DNA of 64,000 nt from an uncultured Bacteroidia bacterium. Lineage in GTDB: Bacteria; Bacteroidota; Bacteroidia; Bacteroidales; F082. This document shows positions 57,749 to 64,000 of this stretch, piece after piece. The notes below the pieces were generated by a model, which made no database searches, was not told where the DNA came from, and saw only the letters and a program-made list of their open reading frames with translations. Position numbers and translations under genes: made by a program. The stretch lies in contig CADBZW010000017.1 of assembly GCA_902799345.1 (NCBI GenBank), positions 20,290-84,289 of the forward strand, read 5' to 3'. Position 1 is the first letter of the stretch. Every line of letters begins with the position of its first letter.

Positions 57749-59412
57749 CATTTATTAGAGATCTTCACCCGCCTCAAATCCAGCAGATTCGTCGGATTGC
57801 TCCCCATGTCCTTCACACGCTTGTTGACGAAACGCAGCACCTCATCGTAGAACAGCACCACCACGGGCGCTTCCTGCATCATCAGGCTGTCCATCTCGGT
57901 GTAGTATTGGGCACGCTGCTCCAAATCGTTGCAGAGCAAGGCTTTGTCATAAAGCTGGTCGTATTTGGGATTGGAATAGTGGCAGTAATTCGGTCCCATA
58001 GGAGCGAAATTACTCGTCGTGAACAGCGAGAGGTAGTTCTCCGCATCGGGGTAGTCGGCCACCCACGATGCACGGAAAAACGGAAGGCTACCGTTGCCTC
58101 TCATGCTACGCAAGGTGGCAGGCGGCATCACCTCCATCTTACATTGCAGCCCGATTTGCTCCACCTGACTCTGCACAAACTTACCAATGTCGGCATAGTC
58201 GGCCACGGTAGAGAGCTGCAATAGATAGCCTTCGAGTTGGTTTTCTTTCACCAATCGCTGCGCCTGCTTCAAGTCGTAGCCGTAGCCGATGCTTGAGCTG
58301 TGTCCAGGCAAACCCACGGGTATCATGCCGCCTGTGCCCGGCTCGCCGATGCCGTTGCGCAGATAACGCAGCATCTTCTCGCGGTCGATACACAGGTTGA
58401 CCGCCTGCCGTAATGCCTTGGCACGTTCAGGTCCCAACGGGTCGTCGGGGTCGATGAAGAACGAGAAATACTCGGTGTTCAGATAAGGCTCGGTAATGAG
58501 GTCAATCTTGTCCACATACTTCTTGCGCAGCTGGCCGTCATAGGTCAGCAGTTCGTCCTTGTAGCGCGCGTCGATGCCCGACATGAAGTCGAACTTGCCC
58601 TTGATGAACTCCAAAAACGCCACCTGCTTGTCGATGAGGAAGCTGACGGAGACGGCGTCGATATAAGGCAGCCTCTCCCCTGCCGCGTCACGCTCGAAAT
58701 AGTCGGGATTCTTGCGGAATACGAGCTTTACGCTCTCTTTCCAATACTGGAACTTGAACGGCCCCGTCCCGACGGGATGGCTGCGGAAGTCGTCGCCGTA
58801 ATACTCGACGGCTTCGTGCGGCACCACCGAGGCGTAGGTCATCGAGAGGATGCCCAAAAACGGCGGGAAAGGCTTGGTCAGCTCGATCTGGAAAGTGGTG
58901 TCGTCCAAGGCCGTGAAGGCATATTGGTCTTCATCGTGTTTCACCGACGAGAATATCCACATGCCAGGCGAGTTCAAGCGCTTGTCGACCACACGGTTAA
59001 AGGAATAGACGAAGTCTTGGGCAGTGACCCTACGAGGAGACGGCCCTTCGACAGGCTCAGGGGCCTGTTTTTCCCCCTTAAAACACTCATCCTCATGGAA
59101 TTGCACATCGTCCCGCAGATGGAAAGTATACACCAGGCCATCCTCGCTGACGTCCCATGACTTGGCCACCATCGGGACGAGGTTCATCTTGTCGTCGAAA
59201 GCCACGAGGCTGTTGAACACCTGGTTGCAGGCCCAGATATGCGGCAAGTCCTTGGCATAGATCGGGTCAAGGGTGAGGATGCCGGCGGATTCGTTGTACT
59301 TGAAGATGGCGAGGTTTTCATCGTCATCATGTCGCTTTCCACATGAAGCGAAGACAAGCAGCACAACCATCACAAGCCATGCCCATAGATTCCTTTCGGA
59401 TTTTATCGGCAT
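57748..59412 (-). CDS. ABC-transporter substrate-binding lipoprotein (SBP_bac_5, peptide type)
   Basis: 554 residues from ATG at 59410-59412. The start MPIKSERNLWAWLVMVVLLVFASC contains a lipobox (FASC). The start codon itself lies in the left arm of hairpin copy C. The family 5 solute-binding fold is clear (LTLDPIYAKDLPHIWACNQV, RVTAQDFVYSFNRV, HPVGTGPFKFQYW, ALRQAVNLCIDREKML). A dispersed palindromic repeat at 59042-59065 adds EKQAPEPVEGPSP-like residues in frame before RRVTAQDF. Oligopeptide uptake is the family role; the lone DppB-type permease at 5589 could be its partner, but the genes are 50 kb apart. Confidence 0.9.
   Translation of the reverse strand: MPIKSERNLWAWLVMVVLLVFASCGKRHDDDENLAIFKYNESAGILTLDPIYAKDLPHIWACNQVFNSLVAFDDKMNLVPMVAKSWDVSEDGLVYTFHLRDDVQFHEDECFKGEKQAPEPVEGPSPRRVTAQDFVYSFNRVVDKRLNSPGMWIFSSVKHDEDQYAFTALDDTTFQIELTKPFPPFLGILSMTYASVVPHEAVEYYGDDFRSHPVGTGPFKFQYWKESVKLVFRKNPDYFERDAAGERLPYIDAVSVSFLIDKQVAFLEFIKGKFDFMSGIDARYKDELLTYDGQLRKKYVDKIDLITEPYLNTEYFSFFIDPDDPLGPERAKALRQAVNLCIDREKMLRYLRNGIGEPGTGGMIPVGLPGHSSSIGYGYDLKQAQRLVKENQLEGYLLQLSTVADYADIGKFVQSQVEQIGLQCKMEVMPPATLRSMRGNGSLPFFRASWVADYPDAENYLSLFTTSNFAPMGPNYCHYSNPKYDQLYDKALLCNDLEQRAQYYTEMDSLMMQEAPVVVLFYDEVLRFVNKRVKDMGSNPTNLLDLRRVKISNK
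59042..59065. repeat. CCCTTCGACAGGCTCAGGG palindromic repeat in a coding sequence
   Basis: GGCCCTTCGACAGGCTCAGG plus GGCC carries inverted arms GGCCC(T) / (A)GGGGCC. It is an instance of the widely dispersed CCTGAGCCTGTCGAAGGG element and is translated as PEPVEGP in the binding protein. Confidence 0.75.
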
Positions 59413-59475
59413 GTCATACCGAACCTTTAGGTGAGTGTATCTATGCCGATAAAATCCTCGGAATGACATGGGCAT
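59398..59475 (-). repeat. Covarying intercistronic hairpin, copy C (carries the start codon of the binding-protein gene)
   Basis: 15-bp perfect arms GGATTTTATCGGCAT / ATGCCGATAAAATCC (59398-59412 and 59443-59457) enclose a 30-base core. On the minus strand the core starts AGATACACTC and ends TCGGTATGAC, with inner stem ACCT-AA-AGGT. The outer GCCCATGTCATTCCGAGGAT (minus strand) matches copy B. It lies between lon and the binding-protein gene, both minus. Confidence 0.85.
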
Positions 59476-59482
59476 TAACTCC

Positions 59483-61978
59483 TTATTTAACCTTAAAACC
59501 AATCACCTCGGGATGGAGGTTGTTCAGATATTTGTTGTAGTCGAGGTCGTTGGTGTCCTGCTCCTTCTCCAAAGCCAGGTCGAGCACCTCCATCATGTTC
59601 TCCACATAATGGAAGTTCAGACCTTCGACATAGTCTTCCTTGATGTCCTTGATGTCGTGCTCGTTGTCGAGTGACAAGATAAGGTCGGTGACGCCGTTGC
59701 GCTTGGCAGCCAGGATCTTCTCCTTCACGCCGCCCACAGGCAACACCTTGCCACGTAGCGTGATCTCGCCCGTCATGGCCAGGTGGCTCTTCACCTTGCG
59801 TTGCGTGAAGGCCGAAGTCAAGGCGGTGAGCATGGTGATGCCCGCCGAAGGGCCGTCCTTAGGCGTGGCGCCCTCTGGGATGTGGACGTGCACGTTCCAA
59901 GCCTCAAACACATCGGGGTTGATGTTGAGTTGCGAGGCATGCGCCTTGATGAACTCGTAGGCGATGGTTGCAGACTCCTTCATCACGTCGCCGAGGTTAC
60001 CCGTCAGCGAGAGGTGTCCTCCACCGCGACTCAAGCTCACCTCGATGGACAGAATCTCGCCGCCCACCTGAGTCCAGGCCAAACCCGTAGCCACACCCGG
60101 CATGGTGTGCTTAATCTCCTCTTCGTCGTGATGCATGGGCACGCCGAGCACCTTGCGAAGGTCGTCCATCGTGATTTTCTTGTCGAAAGCCTCGTCGGTC
60201 ACCACCTGCTTGGCGCGGTAGCGCATCACGTCGCCGATGCGGCGCTCCAGGTTACGCACGCCCGCCTCACGGGTGTAGTCGTCGATGATGTGCATGACGA
60301 TGTCCTTGGAGAAAGTGATTTGCTTGGCGTCCAAGCCGTGTTCCTTCATCTGCTTGGGGATGAGGTGGCGCTTGGCGATTTCGTATTTCTCTTCGCGCAG
60401 GTAACCACTCAGGTCGATGATCTCCATACGGTCGCGCAAGGCGGGATGGATGGTCGAGAGGTTGTTGGCCGTAGCGATGAAGAGGATCTTCGAGAGGTCG
60501 TAGTCCAACTCGATGAAGTTGTCGTAGAAGGCGTTGTTCTGCTCGGGGTCAAGGATTTCGAGCAAGGCAGCCTGAGGGTCACCTTGGACGTTGTTGCCGC
60601 TCACCTTGTCGATTTCGTCGAGGACGAAGACGGGGTTGCCCGACTTCACCTTACGCAGGTTCTGGATGATACGACCCGGCATGGCACCGATATAAGTCTT
60701 TCTGTGTCCACGCAGCTCCGACTCATCGCGCACGCCACCCAATGACATTCTGACATATTTACGGTTCAGCGCACGAGCGATGGACTTGCCCAACGAGGTC
60801 TTACCCACGCCAGGAGGGCCGGCCAAGCAAAGTATCGGCGACTTCATGTCGTTGCGCAGCTTCAAAACGGCCAGATGCTCGACGATGCGGTCTTTCACCT
60901 TGTCCAAGCCGAAATGGTCGGCGTCGAGGATGCGTTGGGCGCGCTTCAGGTCGAAGTTGTCCTTGGTGTATTCCTCCCACGGCAGGTCGACGAGATACTG
61001 CAAGTAATTGAGCTGTATGCCATATTCCGCAGCCTGCGGGTTGGTACGTTCCAGTTTCTTCAGCTCGCGCTCAAAGACGTCCGCCACTTCCTTCGACCAT
61101 TTCTTCTTCTCGGCTTTCTCTGTCAGCTCCTTGACGTCCTGTTCGTTGGGATTGCCGCCCAGCTCTTCCTGGATGGTGCGCAGCTGCTGGTTCAGGTAGT
61201 ATTCGCGTTGCTGCTTGTCCATGTCGACACGCACCTTGCTCTGTATCTGCTGCTTCAGCTCCATCATCTGCTGCTCGTCGGTCAGCACCGCCAAGAGGTC
61301 GGTGGCCATTTGGTTGAGGGTGCGGGCTTCGAGGAGTGATTGTTTGGTAGGCATCTCGGCTTCCACGTTGCTGGCCACGAAATTCATCAGGAAGACCGGG
61401 TCTTCAATGCTCTTGATAGCAAATCCCGCCTCTTGCGGCAGGTTGCGCGAGCGACCGATGACTTGTATGGCCAACTCCTTGACCGACTGCACCAACGCAG
61501 TGAATTTGCGCGTCTTGGGCACCTCTTCTGCCACGGCGAAAGGCACCACGGTGGCTTTCAGGTAAGGTTCCACTTGAGTGGCTTCCACCACCTCGAAGCG
61601 TCGCTTGCCTTGTATGATGACGGTGGTGTTGCCGTCGGGCATCTGCAGGGTCTTTATGATTTGTGCAGCAGTACCCACCTTATACAGGTCGTCGATGGTC
61701 GGGTCTTCCACGTCAGGGTTGACTTGTGCGATGACACCGATGGCCTTGCGTTTGCGGTAGTATTCCTTGACCAAGCGAATGGACTTGTCGCGTCCCACGG
61801 TGATGGGGATGATGACGCCAGGGTAAAGCACCGAGTTGCGCAACGGCAATATCGGCAGTTCCTCCGGCACCTCTTCGTCTTGTCCGAGGCGTTCGTCTTC
61901 GATGGTCAGCACGGGGATGAACTCGGCGTTGGAGTCCACCATATCTGAAAACAATTCGGGTTCAACTTTATAACTCAT
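59483..61978 (-). CDS. lon: ATP-dependent protease Lon
   Basis: 831 residues. An N-terminal substrate-binding LON domain ([19 protein letters not shown]) and coiled coil precede the AAA+ module with [18 protein letters not shown] (Walker A near 380) and [10 protein letters not shown] (Walker B). The serine-lysine protease domain has Ser near residue 711 in [11 protein letters not shown] and Lys in [14 protein letters not shown]. It degrades misfolded and regulatory proteins. The leader contains a GGGCGAC/GTCGCCC hairpin. Hairpin copy C separates it from the downstream binding protein. Confidence 0.98.
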   Translation of the reverse strand: MSYKVEPELFSDMVDSNAEFIPVLTIEDERLGQDEEVPEELPILPLRNSVLYPGVIIPITVGRDKSIRLVKEYYRKRKAIGVIAQVNPDVEDPTIDDLYKVGTAAQIIKTLQMPDGNTTVIIQGKRRFEVVEATQVEPYLKATVVPFAVAEEVPKTRKFTALVQSVKELAIQVIGRSRNLPQEAGFAIKSIEDPVFLMNFVASNVEAEMPTKQSLLEARTLNQMATDLLAVLTDEQQMMELKQQIQSKVRVDMDKQQREYYLNQQLRTIQEELGGNPNEQDVKELTEKAEKKKWSKEVADVFERELKKLERTNPQAAEYGIQLNYLQYLVDLPWEEYTKDNFDLKRAQRILDADHFGLDKVKDRIVEHLAVLKLRNDMKSPILCLAGPPGVGKTSLGKSIARALNRKYVRMSLGGVRDESELRGHRKTYIGAMPGRIIQNLRKVKSGNPVFVLDEIDKVSGNNVQGDPQAALLEILDPEQNNAFYDNFIELDYDLSKILFIATANNLSTIHPALRDRMEIIDLSGYLREEKYEIAKRHLIPKQMKEHGLDAKQITFSKDIVMHIIDDYTREAGVRNLERRIGDVMRYRAKQVVTDEAFDKKITMDDLRKVLGVPMHHDEEEIKHTMPGVATGLAWTQVGGEILSIEVSLSRGGGHLSLTGNLGDVMKESATIAYEFIKAHASQLNINPDVFEAWNVHVHIPEGATPKDGPSAGITMLTALTSAFTQRKVKSHLAMTGEITLRGKVLPVGGVKEKILAAKRNGVTDLILSLDNEHDIKDIKEDYVEGLNFHYVENMMEVLDLALEKEQDTNDLDYNKYLNNLHPEVIGFKVK

Positions 61979-62001
61979 AAAAAAGCGTATTTAATTCCAT
62001 G

Positions 62002-62028
62002 GGGCGACAAAATGTCAGTCCGTCGCCC
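62002..62028. promoter_or_regulatory. Inverted repeat in the lon leader
   Basis: GGGCGAC and GTCGCCC (7 bp, 13-base spacer) lie 24-50 bases upstream of the lon ATG, downstream of its -7 box. It could be an RNA hairpin near the ribosome site or an operator. It is not a CIRCE element. Confidence 0.4.
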
Positions 62029-62053
62029 TTCCACACCTTATTATATAGGTGGC

Positions 62054-62062
62054 GCAAAGATA
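62054..62062 (-). promoter_or_regulatory. lon: -7 box for lon
   Basis: Minus-strand TATCTTTGC, 76 bases upstream of the lon ATG. Confidence 0.6.
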
Positions 62063-62083
62063 CGACAATAATAATGCCAAGGC

Positions 62084-62113
62084 AAAAAAAAAGCCCTCGC
62101 GAATGCAAGAGCT
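62084..62113 (-). terminator. Terminator of rpmE2
   Basis: On the minus strand AGCTCTTGC / GCGAGGGCT forms a 9-bp stem with two G-U pairs and a 4-base loop, followed by eight or nine T. It lies 24 bases after the rpmE2 stop. Confidence 0.85.
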
Positions 62114-62136
62114 TCCTTTTTGTCGTTGTGTCCAAC

Positions 62137-62406
62137 TTACTTGGTTTCCTTCTTCTCGAAGAACTTCTTGTACTTGTTGTTGAACTTATCAACACGACCG
62201 GCGCTGTCGACGAGCTTCATCTTACCCGTATAGAAGGGGTGAGAGGCGCTGGAGATTTCGAGCTTCACCAGGGGATATTCGTTGCCGTCTTCCCACTTGA
62301 TGGTTTCCTTAGTGTTGATGGTCGAGCGCGACATGAAGGTCACATCATTCGACATATCTTTGAAAACAACCAGTCTGTAATTCTTAGGGTGAATGTCTTT
62401 TTTCAT
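62137..62406 (-). CDS. rpmE2: 50S ribosomal protein L31, type B
   Basis: 89 residues. [20 protein letters not shown] and [24 protein letters not shown] are the type B L31 signature. The zinc-binding Cys residues of type A are absent, as expected for the C- form. Own -7 box and terminator, so monocistronic. Confidence 0.97.
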   Translation of the reverse strand: MKKDIHPKNYRLVVFKDMSNDVTFMSRSTINTKETIKWEDGNEYPLVKLEISSASHPFYTGKMKLVDSAGRVDKFNNKYKKFFEKKETK

Positions 62407-62434
62407 CGCTTTCTTTCCTTTTGATTTTGAGTGT

Positions 62435-62443
62435 GCAAAAGTA
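62435..62443 (-). promoter_or_regulatory. rpmE2: -7 box for rpmE2
   Basis: Minus-strand TACTTTTGC, 29 bases upstream of the ATG. The rest of 62444-62539 is A+T rich with nothing else recognised. Confidence 0.6.
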
Positions 62444-62539
62444 CAACTTTTTATTGGAATGGCAATTGATTTAGAGAAAAATTTTTGACATATAAAGCAA
62501 TTTACTATTTATCAACACTTTACGCCAAATATCATCATC

Positions 62540-63250
62540 CTATCTCGAAGTACATACCGCCCTGACCGGCCTACCGTAGGCCCTGCAGAAGGTGTCGTAC
62601 AGGTCGCAGTCGTCAAAACTGATGATAAACTGGCAGCCTTTGACGCCGTCGGGCATGTTCTGGTGAAGGGTACTCGACCAATAGGAGCCTATTTCGCCAA
62701 CGTCGCGGTACCTTCCCTCTTCATCAAAACGGCTATCCCCTGCTGGCAGAAAGATACTGTGGCCGTTACGGGCCATGAACACACAGCCTTTCACTCCGTT
62801 GATTGTCGTCCAAGAATAGCAACACTTTGTCAGCAGCTCCACCCATTGTTTATAGGTCGGAGTGCTCCAGCCCTCGCCCCAATTGACCGTGGCGGCGTCA
62901 TCGCTTGGCAGCAATGTTTTCAAGTTGTCAGTGAAGCCGTTATAGCCGAAATCCGAGTGACTACAATACTTAGTTAGTTGGTTGTAATCGCCGTTGCTAT
63001 ATAAATAGGTGCTCCAGTTATAGGTGGTCTTGGGCTCTGTTTCGCCCCAAGCAAAATAGTCGCCGTATTGATCAGGGCTGTCAGCGCCCACGTTGCAAGT
63101 GGCCCACATCGTGCCGCTCGGCAAGCCTAGGTCGACATAATCGTGGCCTTTGAAAGTGCCATTGGTGCCCTCGTATTTCTTACAACCAACGGAAGAGCAC
63201 AGTGCCACCGTCAACACTATGGCGGCTATGGTCTTAGAGAATTTTTGCAT
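62540..63250 (-). CDS. FISUMP-like lipoprotein
   Basis: 236 residues. The N-terminus MQKFSKTIAAIVLTVALCSSVGC is a lipoprotein signal. The body has the FISUMP (Fibrobacter succinogenes major paralogous) pattern: HDYVDLGLPSGTMWATCNVGA, YGDYFAWGETEPKTTYNW, WGEGWSTPTYKQWVELL, IFLPAGDSRFDEEGRYRDVG, GSYWSST and a closing AYGRPVRAVC. These C-type-lectin-like surface proteins occur in many copies in gut Bacteroidetes; the ligand is unknown. Confidence 0.88.
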   Translation of the reverse strand: MQKFSKTIAAIVLTVALCSSVGCKKYEGTNGTFKGHDYVDLGLPSGTMWATCNVGADSPDQYGDYFAWGETEPKTTYNWSTYLYSNGDYNQLTKYCSHSDFGYNGFTDNLKTLLPSDDAATVNWGEGWSTPTYKQWVELLTKCCYSWTTINGVKGCVFMARNGHSIFLPAGDSRFDEEGRYRDVGEIGSYWSSTLHQNMPDGVKGCQFIISFDDCDLYDTFCRAYGRPVRAVCTSR

Positions 63251-63278
63251 AACAATTGGATATAAAAAATTTCACGCC

Positions 63279-63287
63279 GCAAAGGTA
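63279..63287 (-). promoter_or_regulatory. -7 box for the FISUMP lipoprotein gene
   Basis: Minus-strand TACCTTTGC, 29 bases upstream of the ATG. It lies in the 192-base divergent region shared with serC. Confidence 0.6.
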
Positions 63288-63368
63288 GTTATTTTCACAA
63301 AAAACACGCGTTATTCCATAGAAAAACCTAAATATTTCAAAAAAGGTGCAACACATGGTTTTATTTAT

Positions 63369-63377
63369 TATCTTTGC
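63369..63377 (+). promoter_or_regulatory. serC: -7 box for serC
   Basis: TATCTTTGC, 65 bases upstream of the serC ATG, giving an A+T-rich leader of about 58 bases. Confidence 0.6.
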
Positions 63378-63442
63378 AGCAAAATAAACGAGCTAAACTT
63401 AATCAATAAATTATAAACCAACAAATTAAACAACAAACTGTA

Positions 63443-64000
63443 ATGAAACAGGCTTTTAATTTCAATGCAGGTCCTTGCGTCCTGCCCAAGCAAGCTATTG
63501 AAAGCACCGTCAAGGCGCTCTACGATTTCGACAACACCGGCATCGGTATCGCCGAGATTTCACACCGCACCCCAGGTTGGGAGCGTATCATGGCTGAGAC
63601 CCGTCAGCTGTGGCGCGACCTCCTCAACATCCCTGAGGACTACGAAGTCCTCTTCCTCGGTGGTGGTGCTAGCACACAGTTCTTCACTGTGCCCGCCAAC
63701 CTCATGAAGACCAAGGCCGCCTACCTCCAGACCGGCGTCTGGGCCAAGAAGGCCGCCAAGGAAGCCAAGTTGTTCGGTCAGGTCGAGATCGTCGCCAGCA
63801 GCGAAGAGAAGACCTACACCTACATCCCGAAGGGCTACAAGATCCCGCTGGATGCCGACTACTTCCACATCACGACCAACAACACCATCTACGGTACTGA
63901 GATCAAGTACGACATGGACTGCCCCATCATGCTCGTCGCTGACATGAGCTCCGACATCATGAGCCGTCCCGTCGACGTGAAGAAATACGGCCTCATCTAC
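63443..64000 (+). CDS. serC: Phosphoserine aminotransferase, 3' end beyond the window
   Basis: 186 residues are visible of about 360 expected. [19 protein letters not shown] is the typical start, followed by [37 protein letters not shown] and [21 protein letters not shown]. The last of these precedes the PLP-binding lysine, which lies outside the window. It transaminates 3-phosphohydroxypyruvate in serine synthesis. Own promoter. Confidence 0.96.
   Translation, partial: MKQAFNFNAGPCVLPKQAIESTVKALYDFDNTGIGIAEISHRTPGWERIMAETRQLWRDLLNIPEDYEVLFLGGGASTQFFTVPANLMKTKAAYLQTGVWAKKAAKEAKLFGQVEIVASSEEKTYTYIPKGYKIPLDADYFHITTNNTIYGTEIKYDMDCPIMLVADMSSDIMSRPVDVKKYGLIY

Noticed and set aside
57354-57751. 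Minus-strand frames over the tRNA genes with EGFEPPK-type repeats
   Set aside because: These are translations of the tRNA-Ser complement; the T-arm duplication creates the apparent peptide repeat.

Overview
The window looks like chromosome from a member of the Bacteroidetes, most likely an uncultured gut or rumen Bacteroidales. The evidence is the near-universal -7 promoter box TAnnTTTG(C), weak Shine-Dalgarno sites, two giant proteins with type IX secretion (T9SS) C-terminal sorting domains plus PorQ, a BatA-type protein, a DUF1599/BT_3928/tpiA neighbourhood, a GWxTD protein and a long-form NusB. Coding density is high: no gene-free stretch exceeds 300 bases. The longest gaps are about 210 bases (53771-53978), 190 (63251-63442), 186 (36838-37023) and 173 (52176-52348). 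They hold repeats and promoters.

Layout. 1-8444 (minus): DUF1599, a BT_3928-like membrane protein, an orphan DppB-type permease, an acyl-ACP thioesterase and an esterase-LysM protein, mostly with ATGA overlaps, then tpiA, prmA and a large exported protein cut by the window edge. 8481-10099 (plus): folP and the c-di-AMP synthase cdaA. 10132-19672 (minus): a topoisomerase IV A subunit with a lipoprotein, a MmeI-like single-chain restriction-modification enzyme, a BatA-like protein and an outer-membrane beta-barrel. 19704-27732: a lipoprotein and two paralogous T9SS cargo proteins. 27808-33752: NUDIX, gdhA, a LysM/periplasmic-binding-fold protein and guaA. 33824-45214 (plus): a PrsW-type protease, a divergent YchF, a GxxExxY gene between inverted repeats, idi, a porin, a YeiH-type transporter with a small membrane partner, an AmgK-RapZ(C) fusion with a MurU-like transferase (peptidoglycan sugar recycling) and an AddB-like nuclease. 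45218-48685 (minus): nusB-porQ-recF-DUF721. 48845-52175: rubrerythrin, ferritin, a small exported protein, an Fe-S aldo/keto reductase and aroQ. 52234-53828: an AAA/DUF234 ATPase between near-identical 70-bp direct repeats. 53979-57357: GWxTD protein, LpxL-type acyltransferase, glycosyltransferase. Then two tRNA-Ser genes, one with a duplicated T-arm, a peptide-type ABC binding protein, lon, rpmE2, a FISUMP lipoprotein and the start of serC.

The most unusual signal is a family of intercistronic hairpins at 36853, 42231 and 59398. A conserved core is flanked by arms that differ between copies but remain self-complementary. In one copy the hairpin codes for the C-terminus of the upstream gene, and in another it supplies the start codon of the downstream gene. 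Other points of interest are the T-arm duplication, two repeat-bounded single-gene cassettes, in-frame palindromic repeats inside two proteins, a palindrome that carries both -7 boxes of a divergent promoter pair, and a QMDLF clamp-binding-like tail on ParC.
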